In this document: positions 42,087 to 50,637 of the stretch, piece after piece
How positions within the stretch are numbered: the stretch's first letter is position 1
Layout: the number at the start of each line of letters is the position of its first letter
Assembly: GCF_001469875.2 (NCBI RefSeq)
Contig: NZ_LOPW02000018.1
Span: 64,239 to 128,238 of the forward strand
Direction: 5' to 3'
Length of the DNA: 64,000 nucleotides
Source of the DNA: Haloferax marisrubri
GTDB taxonomy: Archaea; Halobacteriota; Halobacteria; Halobacteriales; Haloferacaceae
Notes under the pieces: generated by a model
Database searches by the model: none
Seen by the model: only the letters and a program-made list of their open reading frames with translations
What the model was told of the DNA's origin: nothing
Position numbers and translations under genes: made by a program

Positions 42087-42956
42087 ATGGCATGGGAGTT
42101 CGAGCGAGTCGCGGGTCCGTTCCGGGCGACCGAGGGTCCGATTTGGACCGGCGACGCGGTTCGATTCACGGAAATCAAGGAGCATCAGGTTCTCGAATAC
42201 GACCCCGAGACGGGAGAGACGAGCGTCTACATCGACTCGACCGCCGGCGCGGTCGGCCTCCACGAGGGACTCGACGGCGAACTGTACGCCTGCGAGGCCG
42301 AGGGCCACCGAATCGCCGTGCTGGCCCCGGACGAACCCGCGTCGGTCGTCGTCGACGAGTTCGAGGGGACGCCGCTCAACGGGCCGAACGACCTCGAAAT
42401 CGACCGCGCCGGCGACGTCTGGTTCACCGACCCCGACGACAAGGACCGTGGACTGCTCGGCCACACCTCCGTCTTCCGCGCCGAGCGGGTGGATGCGGAC
42501 GCGGGCGACGACTGGCGACTCGTCCACCTCACCGACGAGATGGACCGCCCGAACGGCATCCTCCTCTCGCCGGACGAATCGCGACTGTACGTCGCAGAAT
42601 GCACCTACGGCCCGGACCAAGAGACCGACCTGCGGGCCTACCCGATTCGGGACGACGGGTCGCTCGGCCCCCGCGAGATACTGCACGACTTCGGCGACCA
42701 CCGCGGCATCGACGGCATGACGCTCGCGGAGTCGGGCGATATCGTCGCCTGCGCCGGCTGGGAAAAAAGCGGTCCGGGGCCATCGATTTACGTGTTCTCC
42801 CCGTCGGGCGAGGTGCTCGAACGTCACCCGTTCCCCGAGAACCGCCCGACGAACTGCACGCTCGGCGGGCCGGACGGCTCGACGCTCTACGTCGCGGACA
42901 TGACGGGGTGCCTCTACGCGGCCGAGACCGACCGCTCGGCGTACGTTCGGTTCTGA
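42087..42956 (+). CDS. SMP-30/gluconolactonase family protein
   Basis: Predicted sugar-acid lactonase of 289 residues with a six-bladed propeller. Metal-site residues typical of the family are visible: Glu near 15 in RATEGPIWTGD, Asn in LNGPNDLEIDRAGDVWFTDP (about 94-113), Asn in MDRPNGILLSPDESRLYVAE and Asp in RGIDGMTLAESGDIVAC. It opens a 1,4- or 1,5-lactone to the open acid. A TATA-like GTTTAA lies about 30 bp upstream. In a uronate or pentose oxidation route it would follow the dehydrogenase step. Confidence 0.88.
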   Translation: MAWEFERVAGPFRATEGPIWTGDAVRFTEIKEHQVLEYDPETGETSVYIDSTAGAVGLHEGLDGELYACEAEGHRIAVLAPDEPASVVVDEFEGTPLNGPNDLEIDRAGDVWFTDPDDKDRGLLGHTSVFRAERVDADAGDDWRLVHLTDEMDRPNGILLSPDESRLYVAECTYGPDQETDLRAYPIRDDGSLGPREILHDFGDHRGIDGMTLAESGDIVACAGWEKSGPGPSIYVFSPSGEVLERHPFPENRPTNCTLGGPDGSTLYVADMTGCLYAAETDRSAYVRF

Positions 42957-43046
42957 CCGAAAAGGGACCGTGAGGACAGATACGCTGGATTGGATGTCGT
43001 CGGAACCGAAACCGAAACCGAACTCGGCGACTCCGACGCGGTCGTC

Positions 43047-43463
43047 TCAGCGGAGCGGTTCGAACGCGTCGAGCCCCGCTTGGGACGCTTCCATGTCTTC
43101 GGACACCGCGCCGCCGCTCGCGCCGACCGCGCCGACGACGACGCCGTCGTGTTCGACCGGGAACCCGCCGCCGAAGACGACGACGCGACCGTTGTCGGTC
43201 GTGTGGAGGCCGTACACGTCGCCGCCGGGTTCGGCTCCTTCCTTCAGTTCGTGGGTCGGCTTCTTGACCGCGGCCGCGGTGTAGGCCTTGTTCTGTGCGA
43301 TGTTGCTCGCGACGAGCTTCGCGCCGTCCATCCGGCGGAAGCCGAGGAGGTTGCCCTCGCTGTTCGTCACCGCGAGGTTCAGCGGGACGCCGAGTTCCTC
43401 GGCTTTCTCCTCCATCGCGTCGAGAATCGTCTTGGCTTCGGCTAGCGTCAGCTCTTGTACCAT
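43047..43463 (-). CDS. HbpS/GlcG/PduO-C family protein
   Basis: Small protein of 138 residues, MVQELTLAEAKTILDAMEEK, then PLNLAVTNSEGNLLGFRRMDG, NKAYTAAAVKKPTHEL and FGGGFPVEHDGVVVGAVGASGG. The family is called GlcG or haem-degrading/HbpS-like; some members bind haem or corrinoid fragments and many are encoded next to sugar-acid and glycolate genes. The start was set at 43463 where family similarity begins. It converges on the lactonase gene. The specific role is not predictable. Confidence 0.85.
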   Translation of the reverse strand: MVQELTLAEAKTILDAMEEKAEELGVPLNLAVTNSEGNLLGFRRMDGAKLVASNIAQNKAYTAAAVKKPTHELKEGAEPGGDVYGLHTTDNGRVVVFGGGFPVEHDGVVVGAVGASGGAVSEDMEASQAGLDAFEPLR

Positions 43464-43632
43464 CGACTCGACCGTCGGCGGCTCGGAGCAAAAACCCACC
43501 GTTCACGGGGAGAAACGCCGCTGGAACGGCCACAGACGGCGATACGGCTATTCGAACCGAATCGAACGCCGCGGGCTCGACTGCGCGTTTTCGCGTTCGT
43601 CCGTCGTGGTCGCGTCGGCTTGAACGTACGGG

Positions 43633-45249
43633 TTATCGCGGGAGGGCGTTCCCCGACCGCTCGAACGACTCCACGTCGCCTGCGGCGTCCGCGTCGATGA
43701 GGTCGTTGTTCACGAACAGGCGTTCGCCGTCCGTGTTCGAAAGCGAGAGGAACGTCCCCGTTCCCTCGGTCGCCCGCGAGTTCCGAACCGTGATGTCCGT
43801 CGTGTCGGCGAGCGAAATCGCCGCCGCGTCGTCGCCGCGGTGGGCCTGTCGGCCGACGAAGCCGTCGACGAGCAGGCCGTCTACGTCTTCGCAGGCCAGC
43901 CCGCTCCGGTAGTAGTCGGGCAGGTCGTCGCCTTCGTTCCACTCGACGGTCACGTCGCGCATCGTCACGTCGCGGGCGTTCTCGACGTGGACGCCGGCGA
44001 TGTCGTTGGCGAAGATTGGCGTGACGACCGAACTCGGCTGGAGGTCGAAGTTGCCGCCTACCTCGTCGGCGTGCTCGCTCCCGGTGAGTTCGATGCGGAC
44101 GTTGTCGAACTCGATGGTCTCGATATCGGACTCCTCGGAACCGTAGACGAGCGCCCCGTTTTCGCTGCGCGCGACGATGTTCGAGAAGCGAACGTTCCGA
44201 ATCCCGCCGAGGTCGGTGTCGTCGTCCCGCGGGACCGACGTGACGTAGATGGGCTCGCCCTTGCCCCACCACGGGCCGGGGAGCATGTTGGAGTTGACGA
44301 CGATGTCGGTGAAAAGCACGTTCTCGACGACGCCCGAGTCGCGGTGCTGGATGCCGAGGCCGCGGTTCGACTCCTGCACGACGATGTTCTGGAACAGGCA
44401 GTCGCGAATCGTGTCGTCGGTGCCCGACCCGAACTTGATTGCGCAGGCGCTCGACCGGAGCGTGCAGTTCGTCACGACGATGCCCTCGCAGGTCACCGGC
44501 TCGTCGGGCCGCGCGCCGAAGGTGATGCTGTCGTCGCACGACTGGATGGTGCAGTCGGAGATGTGGACGTTCTTCGTGTCGCCGAGCGCGATGCCGTCGC
44601 AGTTCGGGATGAGCAGGTGGTTGAGGATGTCGACGCCGCGGATATCGACCTCCTCGGTCCCGTGGAACGACAGCGTCCACGCGGGCATGTCGCGGATGGT
44701 CACGTCGCGGATGCGGACGTTCGTGCAGTTGTTGAACCGGAACATCGGGCCGGGGCGGAAGTCGGGCTTGGCGACCGGCCAGCCGTCCGTTCCCTTCGTC
44801 CGCGAGAGGTAGGCGTCGCCCTGTCTCGCCTCGTGGGGGCCGTTCGAGATGAGCGGGTGGGACGCGCTCTCGTTGGAGTGGCCCTGAATAGGCGTGTCCA
44901 TCCGCATGAACTCGGTCCCGAGGCCGTCGAACTCGCCCTCGCCGGCGATGGTGACGTTCTCAACGTCCTCGGCGAGGAAGAAGATGCGCTCGTTGTCGGG
45001 GCCGATGAACTTGTCCGTGTACTCGGCCTCGTCTTTCGCGGGGCTGACGACTGCGCCGGCTTCCAGATAGAGCGTCACGTCGCTTCGGAGGTGAACGGTT
45101 CCGACGGTGTACGTTCCGCTGGGGACGGTGACGGTTCCGCCGCCGGACTCCGAGCAGTCGTCGATGGCGGTCTGGAACGCCTCGGTCTGGAGGTCGTCCG
45201 TCTCGTCGGCGTAGGCTGTCACGTCGAAGGCACTCGCTGCGGGTGGCAT
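43633..45249 (-). CDS. GH28-like parallel beta-helix glycoside hydrolase
   Basis: Protein of 538 residues with no signal peptide. The start FDVTAYADETDDLQTEAFQT and the long series of short beta strands fit a right-handed parallel beta helix of the pectin-hydrolase type. Polygalacturonase-like acidic residues occur as NCDGI (216-220) and SCDDSITFG (237-245). Where GH28 enzymes normally have a GHG histidine, this protein has RSSACAIKFGSG (265-276), so a different specificity or mechanism is likely. It starts 57 bp from the divergent sulfatase gene. Likely intracellular cleavage of short acidic oligosaccharides. Confidence 0.78.
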   Translation of the reverse strand: MPPAASAFDVTAYADETDDLQTEAFQTAIDDCSESGGGTVTVPSGTYTVGTVHLRSDVTLYLEAGAVVSPAKDEAEYTDKFIGPDNERIFFLAEDVENVTIAGEGEFDGLGTEFMRMDTPIQGHSNESASHPLISNGPHEARQGDAYLSRTKGTDGWPVAKPDFRPGPMFRFNNCTNVRIRDVTIRDMPAWTLSFHGTEEVDIRGVDILNHLLIPNCDGIALGDTKNVHISDCTIQSCDDSITFGARPDEPVTCEGIVVTNCTLRSSACAIKFGSGTDDTIRDCLFQNIVVQESNRGLGIQHRDSGVVENVLFTDIVVNSNMLPGPWWGKGEPIYVTSVPRDDDTDLGGIRNVRFSNIVARSENGALVYGSEESDIETIEFDNVRIELTGSEHADEVGGNFDLQPSSVVTPIFANDIAGVHVENARDVTMRDVTVEWNEGDDLPDYYRSGLACEDVDGLLVDGFVGRQAHRGDDAAAISLADTTDITVRNSRATEGTGTFLSLSNTDGERLFVNNDLIDADAAGDVESFERSGNALPR

Positions 45250-45274
45250 GTACCCGTACCGTCGCGGTGGCCTA

Positions 45275-45282
45275 TCTTTATA
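45275..45282. promoter_or_regulatory. Shared TATA element for two back-to-back leaderless genes
   Basis: The sequence TCTTTATA (TATAAAGA on the minus strand) lies about 27 bp from both the minus ATG at 45249 and the plus GTG at 45306. Both starts fit leaderless transcripts using overlapping TATA sequences, so the glycosidase-like and sulfatase genes are probably controlled together. Confidence 0.6.
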
Positions 45283-45305
45283 CTACTGGTGGTCGGAGTT
45301 CGGCC

Positions 45306-46733
45306 GTGAGTGATGCTCGCCCAAACGTCCTGTTCGTGATGACTGACCAGCAACGGTCGGACACGATTCAGGCGCTCGGAAACAGTCGAATCCACACCCC
45401 GAACATCGACCGACTGGTCGACCGCGGCGTCTCCTTCACCAACGCCTACTCGCCGGACCCAATCTGCATCCCGGCGCGGCACACGATTCGAACCGGCTGT
45501 GAGGCCGTCTCGACGGGCTATCTCGGGAACGAAAAGCGCGACGCGCGACACCTCGAAGACCGGTGCGGCCCCTTCCTCGCCCGAAGCATGCGCGAGCGGG
45601 GCTACCGGACGTTCCTCGTCGGGAAGTACCACGCCCACCCGCGCGACATCGACCTCGGCTACGACCACCACCTGAGCTTCGAGGCGTTCCGCGAGGAGAC
45701 CGGCCACGAGGTCAAGACGACTGCCCGACAGGGCGCGATGGTCCACCTCCCCCAACAGAACCGGCTCCCGCCGGACGACAACTACGAGGCCTGGATGACC
45801 GACCGCGCGGTCGACCTCATCGGCCGCGACACCGACGAGCCGTTTTTCGGCCTCGTCTCGTACGAACCGCCGCACCCGCCGTTCGCGCCGTCGCCGCCCT
45901 TCGACCGGATGTACGACCCCGAGCGGCTCGAAAACCCGGTGAAAGGCGACCTCGAAACCGACCACATGGACGAGAAGATACCCACCCAGAACCACCACTT
46001 CTGGACGACCCGCGAGGGCGGCATCGACGACACCACCGTCCGGGTCATCAAGGCGTACTACTACGGGATGATTTCGGAGGTCGACCGCCGAATCGGTCGC
46101 CTGCTTGACGCGGTCGAAGCCCGCGACGACGCGGACAACACGCTCATCTGTTTCTTCTCGGACCACGGCGAACTCCTCGGCGACCACCGCGGCTGGGAGA
46201 AGTCGTCGTTCTTCGAGTCGTCGTGTCGCGTCCCGTTCCTCGTGAGTTGGCCCGCGGAGCTACCGGAGGGCGACCGCCGCGACGACCTCGTGTCGCTCAC
46301 CGACCTGTTCGGCATCGCGACGACCGCCGCGGGCGACCAGGAACTCCGCGACGGCGTGGACGTGCTCGGGACGATTCGGGGCGACGCGGAGCCGAGAGAG
46401 CGGCTGTTCGGCTACCATCGGACGCCGCGGCTCCCGCCGAACTTCACCGGGATGGTCCGCGAGGGTCGCTGGAAGTACGTGTTCATGCGCAACGGCGGCC
46501 GCGAACAGTTGTTCGACCTCGCGGCCGACCCGAACGAACTCGACGAATGCGCCGCCGACAACCCCGAGGTCGTCGCCGAACTCCGCGACGCGCTGGCGGC
46601 GAAACTGACCGACGCGGGCGCGGACGAGTTCGTCGAGAACGGGACGCTCCGACGCGCGCCGTACCAGGAAATCGACATGGGTCGGCTCGTCCGCGAGCCG
46701 TATCCCGAGCAGCCGGCGGACGTGCTGGACTGA
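45306..46733 (+). CDS. Type I sulfatase
   Basis: Hydrolyses a sulfate ester, probably on a sugar. The protein has 475 residues from the GTG at 45306. The formylglycine motif is CIPAR (Cys54-Arg58), which needs a separate maturation enzyme. Metal-binding and family segments are VLFVMTDQQR (8-17), GYRTFLVGKYH and FFSDHGELLGDHRGWEKSSF. An upstream ATG at 45243 is in frame, but it overlaps the opposite gene and its promoter, whereas the GTG is 24-29 bp after a TATA box. No signal peptide is present, so it should act inside the cell on imported oligomers. Confidence 0.87.
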   Translation: MSDARPNVLFVMTDQQRSDTIQALGNSRIHTPNIDRLVDRGVSFTNAYSPDPICIPARHTIRTGCEAVSTGYLGNEKRDARHLEDRCGPFLARSMRERGYRTFLVGKYHAHPRDIDLGYDHHLSFEAFREETGHEVKTTARQGAMVHLPQQNRLPPDDNYEAWMTDRAVDLIGRDTDEPFFGLVSYEPPHPPFAPSPPFDRMYDPERLENPVKGDLETDHMDEKIPTQNHHFWTTREGGIDDTTVRVIKAYYYGMISEVDRRIGRLLDAVEARDDADNTLICFFSDHGELLGDHRGWEKSSFFESSCRVPFLVSWPAELPEGDRRDDLVSLTDLFGIATTAAGDQELRDGVDVLGTIRGDAEPRERLFGYHRTPRLPPNFTGMVREGRWKYVFMRNGGREQLFDLAADPNELDECAADNPEVVAELRDALAAKLTDAGADEFVENGTLRRAPYQEIDMGRLVREPYPEQPADVLD

Positions 46734-46840
46734 CGGACCGGTGTCTCCGGGTTCTCTTCCCACTCTTTCCGCCGTCCGGTCCCCGAAATCGCCGGTCCCG
46801 CCGTACTTTTATGACCGTTCCGCGTAACCGACTACCACGA

Positions 46841-47971
46841 ATGGAGATCAGCGACATCCGTACCATCCGGTTCAGCTGTGAGTCCCACATCGACCCCGAC
46901 GAGAAGGGCCACGGCCACCCCGGCGAGCCGAGGGAGTCGACGCGGACCATCACGCACGTCGTCGTCGACGGCGGCCCCGACGGCTACTGCCGCGGCGGCC
47001 ACGAGGCGGCCAACGAGTTCGCCAAGAAGCACCTCGTCGGCGAGAACCCGCTGTACCGCGAGAAGCTCTGGCAACTGCTCTGCCGCGCCGAGCGACTGAA
47101 CAAGGGAACGCTCACCGACAAGCGCGTCGCGCCCATCGACTGCGCGCTCTGGGACATCGCTGGCAAGGACGCCGGTCTCCCGGTCTACCAACTCATCGGC
47201 GCGGCCCGCGATTCGGTCCCGGCGTACGGCAGTACGATGGTCGGCGACGACGACCCCGACGGACTCGGCTCGCCCGAGGCGTACGCCGACTTCGCCGAGG
47301 AACTCGTCGAGGAGGGCTATCAGGCCGTCAAGCTCCACACGTGGATGCCGCCGTTCGGCGACGACCCCGAACAGGACATCGCCGCCTGTCGGGCGGTCCG
47401 CGAGCGCGTCGGCGACGACATCGACCTCATGCTCGACGCCCACCACTTCTACAGCCGGAGCGAGGCCAAGAAAATCGGGAAGGCGCTCGAAGACCTCGAC
47501 TTCCGCTGGATCGAGGAGCCGATGGACGAACACTCGATGTCCTCCTACGAGTGGCTCTCGAACGAACTCGACATCGCCGTCGTCGGCCCCGAGACCGCCG
47601 AGGGTCGGATGCACACCCGCGCGGAGTGGATTAAGCGGGACATCGCCGATATCATCCGCGTCGGCGTCTACGACGTGGGCGGCATCACGCCGGCGCTGAA
47701 GGCGGTCGGCCTCTGTGAGTCGTTCAACATCGAGTGCGAGATTCACGGCCGCGACGCGCCCAACCTCCAACTGCTCGGGACGATGGCGTTCCCCGGCCGG
47801 TACTACGAGCGCGGCCTCCTGCACCCGAAACACGACTACGAGACGTACTTCCCCGGCCTCGAACACCCGCCGGACGAAATCGACGAGAACGGCGTGGTCG
47901 AACTGCCGCAGACGCCCGGCCTCGGCTACGCGTTCGACTGGGACTACATCGACGCCAACCGCGTCGAGTAA
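46841..47971 (+). CDS. Enolase-superfamily (mandelate racemase type) sugar-acid dehydratase
   Basis: Enzyme of 376 residues that should abstract the proton alpha to a carboxylate and dehydrate a sugar acid. The candidate bases and metal ligands are Lys164 and His166 in VKLHTW, Asp199 and His201 in MLDAHH, Glu225 in WIEEPMDE, Glu251 in GPETAEG and His302 in EIHGRDAP. I chose the ATG at 46841, which follows a TTTTAT promoter element at leaderless distance; an earlier in-frame ATG exists at 46811. It lies next to the sulfatase on the same strand. An aldarate or uronate-derived substrate is inferred from the surrounding genes. Confidence 0.87.
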   Translation: MEISDIRTIRFSCESHIDPDEKGHGHPGEPRESTRTITHVVVDGGPDGYCRGGHEAANEFAKKHLVGENPLYREKLWQLLCRAERLNKGTLTDKRVAPIDCALWDIAGKDAGLPVYQLIGAARDSVPAYGSTMVGDDDPDGLGSPEAYADFAEELVEEGYQAVKLHTWMPPFGDDPEQDIAACRAVRERVGDDIDLMLDAHHFYSRSEAKKIGKALEDLDFRWIEEPMDEHSMSSYEWLSNELDIAVVGPETAEGRMHTRAEWIKRDIADIIRVGVYDVGGITPALKAVGLCESFNIECEIHGRDAPNLQLLGTMAFPGRYYERGLLHPKHDYETYFPGLEHPPDEIDENGVVELPQTPGLGYAFDWDYIDANRVE

Positions 47972-48100
47972 CCGCGTCGGGCGGCGAGACGAGACGGGAG
48001 AGAAACGAGGCGCGACGGCGGTCGCTTGCGGGACGCTGCACGCTGTTTTTCGGGTCGGTGATTCAGTTCGACGGTCGGTGCTGGTGTCGGAACTCCGCGG

Positions 48101-48319
48101 TCAATTGTACGAGCCCCAGAGCCGGAGCAGCAGGAAGCCGCCGATGCCGACGCCGACGAGCGAGATGCCCCAGACGCCGAACATCCCCGCGAGCGTCCCG
48201 TCGAGGACGAACCGCGCGAGGAGGACCATGAAGACGCCGGAGAGCACAGTTATGATGAAGTTCCGGTTCGACGACGCGACCTTCCGGAGCGAAGGCACGC
48301 GCGATGCGTTGACTGACAT
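48101..48319 (-). CDS. Small two-helix membrane protein
   Basis: A 72-residue protein with an N-terminal charged segment (SVNASRVPSLRKVASSNRN) and two hydrophobic helices at about 21-41 and 45-67. It lies just downstream of the second Dpp importer operon on the same strand, 144 bp away, and has an A/T-rich upstream stretch that could be its own promoter. No family recognised. Confidence 0.6.
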   Translation of the reverse strand: MSVNASRVPSLRKVASSNRNFIITVLSGVFMVLLARFVLDGTLAGMFGVWGISLVGVGIGGFLLLRLWGSYN

Positions 48320-48463
48320 ACGTACTCACACGGTAGCTCTCCGCACACAAATAGATACTGTTCGTGCGGGCGTCGTTCGACCTGCTCGCACGGCTCTGCG
48401 GGGCGAAAACGGGGCGGTCGGAAAACGGGCTGAGCGGTTGCGGCGGTTGCGGACGGGTGTGGT

Positions 48464-49525
48464 TCAGTCGTCGACGATGCTCGGACTGTCCCAGTACTCG
48501 TGGGTGTCGTCGGCGCGGAAACACCGCGCGGCGTGGCCGTTCTCGTCTTCGAACGCGCCCGGGTCGTTCGTCTTGCAGACCTCGCGCGCCTTCGGACAGC
48601 GCGGGTGGAAGTGACAGCCGCTGGGCCGGTTCGTCGGGTCGGGGATGTCGATTTTCCGAATCGGGAGGTCGTCGTCCTCGTCGCCCTCGTAGAGGTTCGG
48701 CGTCGCCCACTTCAGCGCCTGCGTGTAGGGGTGTTGGGGGTCGCCGATGACCTGCTCTATCGGCCCGACTTCGACGATGCGGCCGAGGTACATGACGGCG
48801 ATGCGGCCGCCGGACTTCTCGGCGATGTACCGTGCGTTCGAGAGGTCGTGGCTGATGAAGACGTAGGACGTGTTGAACAGGTCCTGCAGTTCGAGCATCA
48901 GGTCCATCATCTCCACCCGAAGGCTCACGTCGAGGGCGCTGATGGCCTCGTCGGCGAGGATGACGTCCGGGTTCAACAGCAGCGACCGAACCAGCACGAC
49001 GCGCTGTTTCTCGCCGCCCGAAAGTTGGTGGGGGAACCGCTCGACGAAGTCCTCGGCGGGCGTGAGTCCGACGCGTTCGAGGAGCGCGTAGATGCGCTTT
49101 CGGCGCTCCTCCTCGCCGAGGTTCGGGTTCCACTTCTTCAGCGGGAGCATCAGCGAGGTGAGGATGCGCTGGTTCGGGTTCAGCGCGCTGCCGGGGTCCT
49201 GGTGGATAATCTGGAGCGACCGCCGAATCTCCGAGAACGGGATGTCGGGGTCGCGGCTGTTTTTCGCCTCCCAGATGTCCTGTCCGCGGTAGGTAATCGA
49301 GCCGTGGGTCGGCTCCTGCGCGCCGATGATGGTCTTCCCGAGCGTCGATTTGCCGCAGCCGGACTCGCCGATGAGCGTGACCACGTCGTTTTCGCCGATG
49401 TCGAGCGAGATACCGTCGACGGCGCGGACCGTCTGTCGCTCGCCGAATAGGCCGAGGAAGCCGCTGCTGTCGGTGAAGTGGACCGACACGTCGTCCACCG
49501 AGAGGATGGAGTTGTCGACGCTCAT
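48464..49525 (-). CDS. Dpp-type ABC transporter ATP-binding protein (DppF-like), second system
   Basis: ATPase of 353 residues. Walker A is GESGCGKST near 54-62, signature LSGGEKQRVVLVRSLLLN, Walker B VILADEAISALDV, and the C-terminal GCHFHPRCPKAREVCK cysteine segment. The Walker B region is ADEAIS rather than the canonical DEPTS. Its start overlaps the end of the next ATPase gene by 4 bp. Subunit of the second importer in this window. Confidence 0.9.
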   Translation of the reverse strand: MSVDNSILSVDDVSVHFTDSSGFLGLFGERQTVRAVDGISLDIGENDVVTLIGESGCGKSTLGKTIIGAQEPTHGSITYRGQDIWEAKNSRDPDIPFSEIRRSLQIIHQDPGSALNPNQRILTSLMLPLKKWNPNLGEEERRKRIYALLERVGLTPAEDFVERFPHQLSGGEKQRVVLVRSLLLNPDVILADEAISALDVSLRVEMMDLMLELQDLFNTSYVFISHDLSNARYIAEKSGGRIAVMYLGRIVEVGPIEQVIGDPQHPYTQALKWATPNLYEGDEDDDLPIRKIDIPDPTNRPSGCHFHPRCPKAREVCKTNDPGAFEDENGHAARCFRADDTHEYWDSPSIVDD

Positions 49526-50610
49526 TCCGACTCACCGCCCTCTTCGGCCGCTTCCATCGCGGGAATCGGAATCTCGTCGGCCACGTCGTCGTGGTAGAAA
49601 CACGCGGTTCGGTGGCCGCTTCCGCGGTCTGCCATCGGCGGCTCCGCCTCCGCGCAGGACTCGTCGGCCATCGGGCACCGCGGCCGGTACGAACAGCCCG
49701 GGATGTTGGTCACCGGGTCGGGCTTCGCCCCCGAGATGGACTGCATCTCCTCGATGGGCGCGTTCAGGTCCGGCGTCGCGTTGAGGAGCGACCGCGTGTA
49801 GGGGTGCGCCGCGTCGTAGAGAATCTCCTCCGTCGAGCCGATTTCGACGATGTCGAACGCGTACATCACGACGAGCCGGTCGGCGAGCTTGGTGAGAAGC
49901 GGCAGGTCGTGCGTGATGAAGATAATCGTCAGGTCGTACTCCTCTTTGAGCTCCTTGAGCAGCGAGACGATAGAGCGCTGCATCAGGAGGTCGAGCGCGG
50001 CGGTCGGCTCGTCCATCACGAGCACCTCCGGTTCGAGGATGAGCGCGAGCGCGACGAGCGCGCGCTGTTTCATCCCGCCCGAGAGCTCGTAGGGGTACGA
50101 GTCGAGGACGCGGTCGGGGTCTAAGTAGAGGTCGCCCAGAATCTGGTGGGCGCGTTCGAGCCCCGCTTCCACGTCGCGGTTGTGGTCTTCGAGGGTCTCC
50201 CGGAAGTGGCCGCGGACCTTCTTGACGGGGTTGAACGAGCTCATCGCGCCCTGGAACACCATGGCGACTTCGCCCCAGCGGAACTTCCGAAGCTCCTCTT
50301 CGTCGAGGTCGAGCACGGAAATCGGCTCGCCGCCGTCGGGCGGGTAGTAGGTGACCTCGCCGGAGGTCTCGCCCGGGCTGACGACCGCGTTCATCAACGC
50401 GGACGACGTCATCGACTTTCCGCTGCCGCTTTCGCCGACCATGCCGAGCGTCTCGTTTCGGTAGATATCGAAGTCGACGTTGCGGACGACTCTCGATTCG
50501 CCTCGGTTGGTCCCGAAGGTGACCTCCAGGTCGCGGACTTCGAACACGACGTCTTGGTCCGGGTCCGAGTCGTTCTGATTCGACGTTCGCATTGCTTGGT
50601 TGGTAGTCAT
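49522..50610 (-). CDS. Dpp-type ABC transporter ATP-binding protein (DppD-like), second system
   Basis: ATPase of 362 residues, with Walker A GESGSGKSMTSSAL near 55-68, signature LSGGMKQRALVALALIL, Walker B VLVMDEPTAALDLL and the C-terminal GCSYRPRCPMADESCAEAEP. The first 20 residues are poorly conserved, so the downstream ATG that begins MRTSNQ could be the true start. It completes the heterodimeric motor of the second importer. Confidence 0.88.
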   Translation of the reverse strand: MTTNQAMRTSNQNDSDPDQDVVFEVRDLEVTFGTNRGESRVVRNVDFDIYRNETLGMVGESGSGKSMTSSALMNAVVSPGETSGEVTYYPPDGGEPISVLDLDEEELRKFRWGEVAMVFQGAMSSFNPVKKVRGHFRETLEDHNRDVEAGLERAHQILGDLYLDPDRVLDSYPYELSGGMKQRALVALALILEPEVLVMDEPTAALDLLMQRSIVSLLKELKEEYDLTIIFITHDLPLLTKLADRLVVMYAFDIVEIGSTEEILYDAAHPYTRSLLNATPDLNAPIEEMQSISGAKPDPVTNIPGCSYRPRCPMADESCAEAEPPMADRGSGHRTACFYHDDVADEIPIPAMEAAEEGGESE

Positions 50611-50637
50611 CGTCTGGTAATAGGTGTTGGCACGGGG

